Under the pieces are notes generated by a model, which searched no databases, had not been told where the DNA came from, and saw only the letters and a list, made by a program, of their open reading frames with translations. A DNA stretch of 64,000 bases from RUG12461 sp045661345 (GTDB lineage: Bacteria; Bacillota; Clostridia; Lachnospirales; Lachnospiraceae): contig JAZRFM010000001.1 in NCBI GenBank assembly GCA_045661345.1, positions 11,152 through 75,151 of the forward strand, read 5' to 3'. This document shows positions 43,437-51,810 of the stretch, in pieces. A program made the position numbers and the translations under genes. How positions within the stretch are numbered: position 1 is the first letter of the stretch; every line of letters begins with the position of its first letter.

Positions 43437-45503
43437 CTATGCAATCTCTGCGCCGCTGGGGCAGTCCTTTTCCGGTGTCATCACGACATACTTCCCTTCC
43501 GCATCCTCTGCACACAGGATCATGCCCTCCGACAGCACCCCGGCCAGCTTCGCAGGCTTCAGATTCACAAGTACCATCACCTTTTTCCCCACCATTTCCT
43601 CCGGGGTGTAGTATTTCCGAATGCCGGAAACGATCTGTACGGTGCGGCTCCCGATCTTCACCTGCGAACACAGCAGCTTTTTCGATTTTTCCACGGCTTC
43701 ACAGGACAGGATCTCTCCCACCTGGAACTGCATTTTTTCAAAATCTTCAAAGGAAATCTCCGGCTTCGGCTCCTGATCTATCACAGCTTCGTCAGAGGGT
43801 TCTCCGTTTCCCTCCGAAAGCTCGGCTTTGCGCTGCATGGCAGCCTCTTCCTCCGTCAGCTTGCCGGCCCTGACCAGATTTTGTCTGGCCATCTCCTGAT
43901 GCTCCAGAAACTCTTTCCTTTGTTTTTCCTGAATTTCGTCTGTTTTTTTCATGATCTCTTCCTTGTCCAGACGCGCAAACAGGATCTCCGGCTGTTCGGT
44001 GACTTTGTTGCCGGAGGGATAGCATCCGAAGGTCGTCAGGGTATCAAAGTCCCGCAGTGGTGCCCGAAGCTGCGTCATGATCCGCTCCGCCGTTTCGGGC
44101 AGGAAGGGAGCGAGAAGCGCTGTCCCGATGCTGATCCCCTCCGTCAGATTGTAAAGGACTGTTTTCAGCCGGTCATGCTTCTCTTCGGATTTGGCCAGTA
44201 CCCAGGGCTCTGTCTCATCGATATACTTGTTCAGGCGTTTGAAAATGGCAAAAATCTCAGTCAGCGCATCCGAAACACGGAGTTTCTCCATCATGGTCTC
44301 GATCTTCTGGTAAGCACCCGTGCAGACCGCCTTCAGATCATCATCCACAGCTTCTGATACCCCTGCATCCGTCACAACGCCGTCAAAATACTTGTTGGAC
44401 ATGGAAATCGTCCGGTTTACAAGGTTTCCCAGAGTATTGGCCAGATCGGAGTTGGTGCGTTCAATCATCAGCTCCCAGGTGATCACACCGTCGCTTTCGT
44501 AGGGCATCTCATGCAGCACGAAATAACGCACGGCGTCCACGCCGAACAGGTCTGCCAGATCATCGGCGTAGATCACGTTCCCCTTGCTTTTACTCATCTT
44601 TTCGCCGCCCTGCAGAAGCCAGGGATGTCCGAAAATCAGCTTCGGCAGAGGCTCGCCCAGCGCCATCAAAAAGATGGGCCAGTAGATCGTGTGGAAACGG
44701 ATGATGTCCTTTCCGATGAGATGAAGGTCTGCCGGCCAGTTTTTTTTGTACAGGTTGGAAGAATGACCGTCCGCATCGTAGCCGATCCCGGTGATATAGT
44801 TGCTCAGCGCATCCAGCCAGACATATACCACATGGTTTTCGTCAAAGGTGACCGGGATTCCCCATTTGAACGATGTTCTGGAAACACAAAGATCCTGCAG
44901 TCCGGGCAGGAGAAAATTATTCATCATCTCATTTTTCCGGCTGACGGGCTGGATAAACTCCGGATGGGCATTGATATACTCGATCAGACGATCGGCATAT
45001 TTGCTCATCCTGAAAAAGTAAGCCTCCTCCTTGGCCGGATGCACGGGACTGCCGCAGACCGGGCAGGTGTGTTCTTCCGTGACCTGCGAAGAGGTGTAGA
45101 AAGCCTCACACTCCGTGCAGTACAACCCTTCATAAGCGCCTTTGTAAATATCACCCTGGTCATAGAGCTTCTTGAAAATCTTCTGTACCTGCTGCTCATG
45201 ATCCGCATCGGTGGTCCTGATAAAACGATCATAGGTGGTATTCATCAGATCCCACTGGGTTTTGATGACCCCGGCCGTGGCATCCACAAACTCCTTCGGT
45301 GTCATTCCCTCTTCAATGGCACGGGTTTCGATCTTCTGTCCGTGCTCATCACTCCCGGTCAGGAAATGCACGTCATATCCGTCCGCGCGCTTGTAGCGGG
45401 CAATCGCATCCGCCAGCACGATCTCATAGCAGTTGCCGATGTGCGGCTTTCCGGATGTATAGGTAATGGCTGTTGTAATATAATATTTTCCTTTTCCCTG
45501 CAT
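43437..45503 (-). CDS. metG: Methionyl-tRNA synthetase
   Basis: 688 residues. Class I motifs: HIGH-like GKPHIGNCYE and KMSKS in GEKMSKSKGN. The zinc knuckle has CTECEAFY...CPVCG. The C-terminus (about 580-688) is an added tRNA-binding OB-fold (FEKMQFQVGEILSCEAV ... VMVLVNLKPAKLAG), linked by a Lys/Glu helix. No T-box leader fits in the 30 bases upstream, so control may come from the operon promoter. Confidence 0.97.
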   Translation of the reverse strand: MQGKGKYYITTAITYTSGKPHIGNCYEIVLADAIARYKRADGYDVHFLTGSDEHGQKIETRAIEEGMTPKEFVDATAGVIKTQWDLMNTTYDRFIRTTDADHEQQVQKIFKKLYDQGDIYKGAYEGLYCTECEAFYTSSQVTEEHTCPVCGSPVHPAKEEAYFFRMSKYADRLIEYINAHPEFIQPVSRKNEMMNNFLLPGLQDLCVSRTSFKWGIPVTFDENHVVYVWLDALSNYITGIGYDADGHSSNLYKKNWPADLHLIGKDIIRFHTIYWPIFLMALGEPLPKLIFGHPWLLQGGEKMSKSKGNVIYADDLADLFGVDAVRYFVLHEMPYESDGVITWELMIERTNSDLANTLGNLVNRTISMSNKYFDGVVTDAGVSEAVDDDLKAVCTGAYQKIETMMEKLRVSDALTEIFAIFKRLNKYIDETEPWVLAKSEEKHDRLKTVLYNLTEGISIGTALLAPFLPETAERIMTQLRAPLRDFDTLTTFGCYPSGNKVTEQPEILFARLDKEEIMKKTDEIQEKQRKEFLEHQEMARQNLVRAGKLTEEEAAMQRKAELSEGNGEPSDEAVIDQEPKPEISFEDFEKMQFQVGEILSCEAVEKSKKLLCSQVKIGSRTVQIVSGIRKYYTPEEMVGKKVMVLVNLKPAKLAGVLSEGMILCAEDAEGKYVVMTPEKDCPSGAEIA

Positions 45504-45533
45504 GGTTTTTTTCTCCTCTGCGTCTTATTCTGA

Positions 45534-47096
45534 TCAATCTAGGCCCGCAATCCGCATAAGCAATCTGCGATCCGCCGGAAACGGCGCCCTGGAAAGCTTT
45601 CCGGGATTCACGGCAACCGCTTCCACTGCCTGCAGCCTGATCTCCTTCTCAATGCTGCCGGGTTTGCATACCGCATGATAGTAGCCCTCCAGCTCCTCTA
45701 AATCAAAGAACCCGGCCGCCCGCGCCAGCATCAGCCCCTCATCTCCTGCTTCGCGCAGGAAACGGGATAAGAAAAAGCCGACTGCCCTGCCGTGGGGGAT
45801 ATCTCCGAACATGGTCAGGGTATAGGAAAGGGCATGCGGCAGGCAGGTACCCGTGATCGCAATCGCCATACCCGCCAGCGTACTGGTCGTCATGAGATCC
45901 TCCCTGTCCTTTTCCGTCAATTCCCGTCTGCCGAGGATCGCATCCTTCACCCGACGCCAGATGGAAAGCCCCTGCAGGACATAGGCACGGGAAAGCTCCG
46001 TCGCATTGCTGTTAAAATAGCTCTCCAGAAGATGCGACAATGCATCAATCGCTGTATTCCCGATGATCTCCGGCGAAGCCGTCTGCAAATACTTTCCGTC
46101 GACCAACGCAAGTCCCGGGTAGATCTTATAAGGAATCGAGCTCTTGGACTGCCGTTCCTTCCTGGTCAGTACCGCAACGCCCGTGGCCTCCGAGCCGGTG
46201 CCGCAGGTGGTCGGAACCGCAACCACCGGAAGCGCATGCGCGTCATGTCTGGTTTCATAAAGATAATCCTTTTCCTGATCATGATGATAGATCATCAGCG
46301 CGACCGCCTTTGCCGCATCCAGCGGTGACCCCCCGCCGATACCGATGACAAAATCCGCCTGGCTCATCACGCCCATTTCGCGTGCTCTCATAATGGTGTC
46401 CGTGGAGGGATTCTGCTCTACCTCCTCAAAGACAACATGATGAATTCCGTTTGCATCCAGGGCGGCTTCGATATCACGAAGGGCACCGCTATCCTTTGCC
46501 GAATGAGCCCCTGTCACGATGAGCGCCCGCTTCCCGAAGGCTTTCAGCTGTTCGGCGTAATGCGCAACCGCATCCCTTTCCTGCAGGATTACCAGCTCTT
46601 TTCTGTCAGCCGGCTTTTTGCCGGGGACAATCGGTTCTCTTACCAGAGGATTGGACAGCAGATTTCCGTCCGCATCATAGCTTAGGGCAAAAGAAAAGAA
46701 GGCATTGTCTTTCCTTAACAGCGGCAGAAAGATCCGGTCTCCTTCCCATAAATCAAGCTCCTCCACCTTTTCCTTTAAAACCCAGGAAAGCTCTCCTTCC
46801 TCGCATTCCTTCAGCTCTCCGCTGAATTTGTCGGAGGTATAGACAAACATTTCTTCCGTCTCATCCGGGCAGATGAAATGAATCACTCCCCGGAACGTGA
46901 GGGCTGTAAGCGTCAGTCCGGTCTCTTCTCTGGTCTCCCGGCGCACGCATTCCTCCGGCGTCTCGTCCTCCTCGATATGACCGCCGACACCGATCCATTT
47001 CCCTGCGTTGATATCATGCAGCTTCCTGGTTCTGTGCAGCATCAGATAGGCGCCGTCTTTCTCAATATAGCATAAGGTCGTACACTTTGTTTTCAT
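45534..47096 (-). CDS. Nudix hydrolase fused to iron-containing alcohol dehydrogenase
   Basis: 520 residues from ATG 47096. Residues 1-150: MutT-type Nudix domain with the box GHIEEDETPEECVRRETR then EETGL. After a linker, residues about 165-520 are an iron-type alcohol dehydrogenase: GIGGGSPLDAAKAVA for nucleotide, TTCGTGSEATGVAV, and metal ligands in NTAIDALSHLLE (Asp, His), LPHALSY and IPHGRA. Both active sites look complete. The Nudix part probably cleaves 8-oxo-dGTP or another nucleotide; the second oxidises or reduces an alcohol. The join is a single frame without stop. A -10 TATAAT (47168-47173) lies upstream. First gene of the metG operon. Confidence 0.88.
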   Translation of the reverse strand: MKTKCTTLCYIEKDGAYLMLHRTRKLHDINAGKWIGVGGHIEEDETPEECVRRETREETGLTLTALTFRGVIHFICPDETEEMFVYTSDKFSGELKECEEGELSWVLKEKVEELDLWEGDRIFLPLLRKDNAFFSFALSYDADGNLLSNPLVREPIVPGKKPADRKELVILQERDAVAHYAEQLKAFGKRALIVTGAHSAKDSGALRDIEAALDANGIHHVVFEEVEQNPSTDTIMRAREMGVMSQADFVIGIGGGSPLDAAKAVALMIYHHDQEKDYLYETRHDAHALPVVAVPTTCGTGSEATGVAVLTRKERQSKSSIPYKIYPGLALVDGKYLQTASPEIIGNTAIDALSHLLESYFNSNATELSRAYVLQGLSIWRRVKDAILGRRELTEKDREDLMTTSTLAGMAIAITGTCLPHALSYTLTMFGDIPHGRAVGFFLSRFLREAGDEGLMLARAAGFFDLEELEGYYHAVCKPGSIEKEIRLQAVEAVAVNPGKLSRAPFPADRRLLMRIAGLD

Positions 47097-47182
47097 AGGA
47101 ATTCCCGTCCTTTTCATGATGTCAGGGTCAATCGTTGCCAGCCGCCTTCGGCTGTCACGTACGTTTCATTATAGCATATCAC

Positions 47183-48223
47183 TCAGCGCAGACAGATGTA
47201 GACCATGTATCCCGCATAGACTGCCAGCATCACCGCGCCGTGCGCTCTGGTCAGCTTCCCTTTGCTCCAGGCAAAAATCCAAACCAGGACGCTGCACGCT
47301 ATCAAAACAGCGATATCAATCAGGTTTTCCAGAATAAAATCTATGGGACTGATGGTCGCGGCAGCGCCCAGAATCAGAAGAATGTTAAATATATTCGATC
47401 CGATGACGTTTCCGACCGCCATATCCACTTCGTTCTTTTTTGCCGCCACCACGGAAGTGACAAGCTCCGGCAGGCTGGTACCGAGTGCCACGATGGTAAG
47501 ACCGATCAATGTCTCAGACATTCCCACGATTCTTGCGATTGCCACCGCACCGTACTGTACCTCCACACCATTTGGCAGGGTCAGTGCACCGCCTACCACA
47601 AAGTCTCCGCCGAATTTGATCGCCACTGCGCCGAGTACAATGTACAGAATGCAGCGCCATATTGGCAGTTCCTTTACTTCTTCCCCCTTCGGCTCCTGTT
47701 CTTCTCTTGTTTCTTTTCGCGCTTTTAAGGCAACTACCACTGTGGAAATCAAAAACAGCACAAACAGAATAAGCAGAATCACGCCTTCCAGGCGTCCCAC
47801 CATGCCGATGATCCCCTTGGATGCATCCTTTGGCACTTTACTGGTATAACCGAATACCGCCAGCAGAAAGGCACATACGATGGAAAAAGGAAAATCCGAT
47901 TTCAAGGTGTTTCTGCCCACAGCCAGAGGGGCGAACAGGGCGCTCATACCGAGCACCACCAGCAGATTAAAGAGATTCGATCCCGTAACATTACTGACAG
48001 CCAGGGAATTGCTGCCGGAGATGGATGCCGTCACGGAGACCGCCAGCTCCGGAAAGCTTGTTCCCATGGCTACCACCGTAAGACCGATGACGATGGGGGG
48101 GACGCGCAGCTTTTTGGCAATGGCGGAGCTCCCGCTGACAAAGGCATCCGCCCCTTTGATCAGCAGAATAAATCCGATGATCAGGGTAATGATTGCAATA
48201 ATAACTGTAGAAACCGGTGACAT
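47183..48223 (-). CDS. Calcium/sodium antiporter (CaxA/YrbG family)
   Basis: 346 residues from ATG 48223 behind AAGGAGGAG. About ten membrane helices with two inverted alpha-repeat motifs: GLTVVAMGTSFPELAVS and GLTIVALGTSLPELVTS, each followed by GN.(T/I)GSN.FN. These motifs form the ion site of Na+/Ca2+ exchangers. Fits a sodium economy with the Na+-type ATP synthase. Downstream of mntP by 40 bases, so probably co-transcribed. Confidence 0.95.
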   Translation of the reverse strand: MSPVSTVIIAIITLIIGFILLIKGADAFVSGSSAIAKKLRVPPIVIGLTVVAMGTSFPELAVSVTASISGSNSLAVSNVTGSNLFNLLVVLGMSALFAPLAVGRNTLKSDFPFSIVCAFLLAVFGYTSKVPKDASKGIIGMVGRLEGVILLILFVLFLISTVVVALKARKETREEQEPKGEEVKELPIWRCILYIVLGAVAIKFGGDFVVGGALTLPNGVEVQYGAVAIARIVGMSETLIGLTIVALGTSLPELVTSVVAAKKNEVDMAVGNVIGSNIFNILLILGAAATISPIDFILENLIDIAVLIACSVLVWIFAWSKGKLTRAHGAVMLAVYAGYMVYICLR

Positions 48224-48263
48224 GAAACTCCTCCTTACATCCAATCCACGCTTTGATGCGGTA

Positions 48264-48830
48264 TCAGGATCCCAAATGCTCGACCAGGACTTTCACCCCG
48301 ATCAGGATCAGGATCACACCGCCCGCGATCTCTGCCTTCTTTTCAAAACGACTCCCGAACCGGCTGCCGATACAGACGCCTGCAACGGACAATCCGAAGG
48401 TGATCACACCGATCACAGGCGCTGCCGGAACAATGGGCGTCCCGATGGCGGCAAAAGAAATCCCCACCGCAAGGGCATCAATACTGGTAGCAATCGCAAG
48501 TACAAACAGTTCTTTATGATTCAGCGGTTGATACTCTTCCGATGCCGCCTCTTCCTCTTTGCCACGGATTGCCTCCAGAATCATTTTCCCGCCGATAAAC
48601 ACAAGCAGTCCGAATGCAATCCAGTGATCCACCTTCTCGATATAGACCCGAAAGCCGGTGCCGAGAAGCCATCCGAGAACCGGCATCAGCGCCTGAAATC
48701 CGCCAAAATAGAGCCCGATCACTATGGTTTGACTCCACCGGATCTTTTTCATCCCGAGCCCCTTACAGGTGGCTACCGCGAATGCATCCATGGAAAGGCC
48801 GATCCCGATCAGCAGTATATCAAGCCACAT
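48264..48830 (-). CDS. mntP: Manganese efflux pump
   Basis: 188 residues, six helices. MntP-type pattern: GIGLSMDAFAVATCKGL with the helix-1 Asp, and ATSIDALAVGISFA in the second repeat. Exports Mn2+ from the cell. Its leader is short (under 100 bases), and no yybP-ykoY riboswitch pattern was found there. Promoter TTGTCA, 18 bp, TAAGAT on the minus strand overlaps the tyrS -35. Confidence 0.94.
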   Translation of the reverse strand: MWLDILLIGIGLSMDAFAVATCKGLGMKKIRWSQTIVIGLYFGGFQALMPVLGWLLGTGFRVYIEKVDHWIAFGLLVFIGGKMILEAIRGKEEEAASEEYQPLNHKELFVLAIATSIDALAVGISFAAIGTPIVPAAPVIGVITFGLSVAGVCIGSRFGSRFEKKAEIAGGVILILIGVKVLVEHLGS

Positions 48831-48914
48831 CTTTTTCTCTCCATCCCGCCCGGCACTGAGGCAAGATAACCCGTGGCAGGCTAACTAATATATCTTAGCA
48901 CGTTGTCTTTTCCA

Positions 48915-48943
48915 TTGACAACCTTTCCCGCCACTTTTATCAT
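48915..48943 (+). promoter_or_regulatory. tyrS promoter, overlapping divergent mntP promoter
   Basis: TTGACA (48915-48920), 17-bp spacer, TATCAT (48938-48943). The same TTGACA/TTGTCA bases read on the minus strand give the mntP -35 (TTGTCA, 48921-48916), so RNA polymerase cannot occupy both -35 sites at once. Confidence 0.8.
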
Positions 48944-48982
48944 AGAAAAGGTCAAAAGATGAACCAGAAAGGGCTGATGGAA

Positions 48983-50203
48983 ATGGAACTTTACGAAGAA
49001 CTTGTCAAAAGAGGGCTGATTGCCCAGGTTACCAATGAAGAAGAAATCAAAAACATGATCAATGCCGGAAAGGCTACTTTTTATATTGGTTTTGACTGTA
49101 CCGCAGACTCTCTGACTGCCGGGCATTTCATGGCGCTTACGCTGATGAAGCGTCTGCAGGATGCCGGCAACAAGCCCATCGCATTAATCGGGGGCGGTAC
49201 CACCATGATCGGAGATCCCTCCGGTCGTACTGACATGAGAAAAATGCTGACCCGTGAGGATATCGATCACAATGCCGCCTGCTTCCGCCGCCAGATGGAG
49301 CGTTTCATTGAGTTCGGCGATGGAAAGGCACAAATGGTCAATAATGCCGACTGGTTACTCCATCTCAATTATGTGGAGCTTCTTCGTGAAGTCGGTCCTC
49401 ATTTTTCCGTAAACAACATGCTGCGGGCCGAATGCTACAAACAACGTATGGAGAAAGGTCTGTCCTTCTTTGAATTCAACTATATGATCATGCAGTCTTA
49501 TGATTTTTACTATCTGTTCCAGCATTACAACTGCAATATGCAGTTCGGCGGTGATGACCAGTGGTCCAACATGCTGGGCGGAACAGAGCTGATCCGTCGT
49601 AAGCTGGGAAAAGACGCCCATGCCATGACCATTACGCTGTTAACCGATGCCCAGGGCAACAAAATGGGAAAAACCGCCGGCAATGCGGTCTGGCTCGACC
49701 CGGACAAAACCTCTCCCTTTGATTTTTACCAGTATTGGCGCAATGTGGATGATGCAGACGTACTGAAATGCATCCGCATGCTGACATTCCTGCCCATGGA
49801 GCAGATCGAGGAGATGGCGGACTGGAAGGACGCGAAGCTCAATGAAGCAAAAGAGATTCTTGCATTTGAACTGACAAAGCTTGTACACGGCGAGGAGGAG
49901 GCCGTCAAAGCAAAGGATGGCGCTCATGCCCTCTTTTCCGGTGGCGGCAATACGGAAAACATGCCCTCTTTCCGCTTATCCGAAGAGGATTTCAGGGATG
50001 ACCGGATTGATATCCTGACCATCCTGACCAGATCAGGTCTGTCTGCTTCCCGAAGCGAGGCGCGGCGTGCGGTGGAGCAGGGCGGCGTCACGATCAATGA
50101 TGAAAAATGCACCGATGTTCATGCCCTTTTCGAAAAAAATGATTTCTCCGGCGGTATGATCGTGCGGCGCGGGAAAAAGAACTACAAAAAAATCGAGCTG
50201 TAA
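48983..50203 (+). CDS. tyrS: Tyrosyl-tRNA synthetase
   Basis: 406 residues from ATG 48983, preferred because AAAGGG lies nine bases upstream and homologues begin MxLYEEL; two in-frame ATG (48959, 48977) are alternatives. Class I motifs: ADSLTAGHFM (HIGH region), GGDDQWSNMLGG for tyrosine, and GNKMGKTAGNAV (KMSKS). C-terminal S4 domain (TRSGLSASRSEARRAVEQGG) binds tRNA. No T-box is present in the short leader. The last three residues Ile-Glu-Leu are encoded inside the terminator hairpin shared with the convergent deaminase gene. Confidence 0.96.
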   Translation: MELYEELVKRGLIAQVTNEEEIKNMINAGKATFYIGFDCTADSLTAGHFMALTLMKRLQDAGNKPIALIGGGTTMIGDPSGRTDMRKMLTREDIDHNAACFRRQMERFIEFGDGKAQMVNNADWLLHLNYVELLREVGPHFSVNNMLRAECYKQRMEKGLSFFEFNYMIMQSYDFYYLFQHYNCNMQFGGDDQWSNMLGGTELIRRKLGKDAHAMTITLLTDAQGNKMGKTAGNAVWLDPDKTSPFDFYQYWRNVDDADVLKCIRMLTFLPMEQIEEMADWKDAKLNEAKEILAFELTKLVHGEEEAVKAKDGAHALFSGGGNTENMPSFRLSEEDFRDDRIDILTILTRSGLSASRSEARRAVEQGGVTINDEKCTDVHALFEKNDFSGGMIVRRGKKNYKKIEL

Positions 50204-50217
50204 GGCTACAGCTCGAT
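50184..50217 (-). terminator. Terminator hairpin spanning the 3' ends of tyrS and the dCMP deaminase gene
   Basis: Perfect 11-bp stem (50192-50202 with 50207-50217), loop AGGC, followed on the minus strand by eight T (50184-50191). It ends transcripts of the minus-strand deaminase operon. The stem also encodes the final Ile-Glu-Leu and stop of both proteins. Confidence 0.9.
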
Positions 50218-50691
50218 CCTGATCTTTCTTCCGGAATGCTCATACCTGTAATAACGAACCCCGGCGGCGTCCAGCATTCGCTTGGACGCGATGACGCTGG
50301 GGGTTTTTTCGTATTTGTCATCATCATAGATAATGGTACGGATCCCGCTCTGAATAATGGCTTTCGCACATTCATTGCAGGGAAACAGGGATACGTAAAG
50401 CTTTGCACCCTCCAGGGTCCCCCCGCGGAAATTTAAGATCGCATTCAGTTCGCTGTGTGTAGTGTAAAGATATTTATTATCCAGCGGATCCCCGACCCGT
50501 GCCCAGGGAAATTCATCATCCGAGCAGCCGTTCGGAAAGCCGTTATAACCCATGGAAAGGATCTTGTTGTCTTCGCTCACGATACAGGCGCCCACCTGTG
50601 TATTCGGATCCTTACTGCGCATGCCGGAAAGCATCGCTACGCCCATAAAATACTCGTCCCAACTGATATAGTCTGTTCGCTTGTCTGACAC
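50206..50691 (-). CDS. Deoxycytidylate deaminase (ComE/dCMP deaminase family)
   Basis: 161 residues. Zinc deaminase motifs HSELNAIL and PCNECAKAI; the phosphate-recognition stretch GYNGFPNGCSDDEFPW matches dCMP deaminase. Converts dCMP to dUMP for dTTP synthesis. ATG follows GGAGGACGG-type bases. Last gene of the sua5-upp operon. Confidence 0.95.
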   Translation of the reverse strand: MSDKRTDYISWDEYFMGVAMLSGMRSKDPNTQVGACIVSEDNKILSMGYNGFPNGCSDDEFPWARVGDPLDNKYLYTTHSELNAILNFRGGTLEGAKLYVSLFPCNECAKAIIQSGIRTIIYDDDKYEKTPSVIASKRMLDAAGVRYYRYEHSGRKIRIEL

Positions 50692-50706
50692 GCTCCGTCC
50701 TCCCCC

Positions 50707-51336
50707 TTACTTCGTTCCGAAAATACGGTCTCCGGCATCTCCGAGTCCCGGTACGATATAGCCGTGATCGTTTAACCTTTCATCTTTGGCTCCGACAATA
50801 ATATCCACATCCGGATGGGCATTCTGCATGGCCTCGATCCCCTCGGGCGCCGCAATGATGCACATCAGATGGATATGCGCGACTCCCTTGTCCTTCAGCA
50901 TTTGAATCGCCGCGATGCAGGAACCGCCGGTGGCAAGCATGGGATCCACAACAAATACTTCCCGTTCACTGCAGTCATCCGGCAGCTTGCAGTAGTATTC
51001 CACCGGCTTCAAGGTCTCCGGATCGCGATACAGACCGATATGTCCGACTTTCGCCGCCGGTATCATCGTCAGCATCCCATCCACCATACCCAGTCCCGCA
51101 CGCAGGATCGGCACGATGGCAAGCTTTTTCCCGGAAAGCTCCTTTACCGTTGCTTTGCAGATCGGTGTCTCAATCTCCACATCCGATAGCTTCAAATCCC
51201 GGGTCGCCTCATAACATTCCAGCATGGCAACCTCGCTGATCAGTGCGCGGAAATCTTTTGTCCCGGTCTCTAATCTGCGCAGAATCCCGATTTTATGCTG
51301 GATCAGCGGGTGATCCATAATGAGCACCTTTGACAT
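50707..51336 (-). CDS. upp: Uracil phosphoribosyltransferase
   Basis: 209 residues. Type I PRT signature VDPMLATGGSCIAAI binds PRPP; uracil site GYIVPGLGDAGDR near the C-terminus. Salvages uracil to UMP. Sits 15 bases before the deaminase gene, making a pyrimidine-salvage pair. Confidence 0.97.
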   Translation of the reverse strand: MSKVLIMDHPLIQHKIGILRRLETGTKDFRALISEVAMLECYEATRDLKLSDVEIETPICKATVKELSGKKLAIVPILRAGLGMVDGMLTMIPAAKVGHIGLYRDPETLKPVEYYCKLPDDCSEREVFVVDPMLATGGSCIAAIQMLKDKGVAHIHLMCIIAAPEGIEAMQNAHPDVDIIVGAKDERLNDHGYIVPGLGDAGDRIFGTK

Positions 51337-51349
51337 CTCTCTCCTCCTT

Positions 51350-51805
51350 TTATTCCTCCATCTGCTTTGCCAGTTTATGGATTGCTTTATTTAACGATTC
51401 AAACAACAGTCCGTACGCCGTCAGAGGTGCCCCGTACGGGTTCATGATCTCCAGTTCATCCCCGATCAGTTCATGCAGCACCTGAACCTGCCCCTCCGGA
51501 AAAGTGGCTGGCAAAATCTTCAGGATCTGTTCCCTCTGAACGTCCTCAAAACAGATCACAAAGGTGTCCTCATCCACATCCCTCGGGGAGAGCGCCACGG
51601 AATAGTAATCCTCCAGGTGAATCCCGTTACTGATCATGACCGCATCGGCTTTTTGATTCAAGGGTTCCGAAAAAAGCACCACAAGCCCCCTTGCGATGAT
51701 CTCACCGGTATAATGCGGGATACACTCCTTCAAAAGCTCTGCCGCCATCGGTGCGCGGCAGGTTCCGTTTTCATCTACAAAGATATATCGCTGATAACCG
51801 GCCAT
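51350..51805 (-). CDS. LMW protein phosphatase-like protein with lost catalytic residues
   Basis: 151 residues in the place where Firmicutes often keep ywlE, between sua5 and upp. The P-loop reads FVDENGTCRAPMAAELL; active enzymes read VCxxNxCRSPMAE, so the nucleophile Cys is Asp here. The general-acid loop reads MNPYGAP where DPxG is expected, so the acid Asp is Asn. The fold should be kept (ARGL, FEDVQREQIL). It is probably not a phosphatase but could bind phosphorylated peptides. Whether this is decay or a new role cannot be told from one sequence; the frame is intact, which favours function. Confidence 0.82.
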   Translation of the reverse strand: MAGYQRYIFVDENGTCRAPMAAELLKECIPHYTGEIIARGLVVLFSEPLNQKADAVMISNGIHLEDYYSVALSPRDVDEDTFVICFEDVQREQILKILPATFPEGQVQVLHELIGDELEIMNPYGAPLTAYGLLFESLNKAIHKLAKQMEE

Positions 51806-51810
51806 AACTG

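Noticed and set aside
45504..45533. T-box leader before metG
   Set aside because: Only 30 bases lie between the genes; no room for a T-box.
48831..48914. yybP-ykoY manganese riboswitch before mntP
   Set aside because: Leader is too short and the conserved loop sequences are absent.
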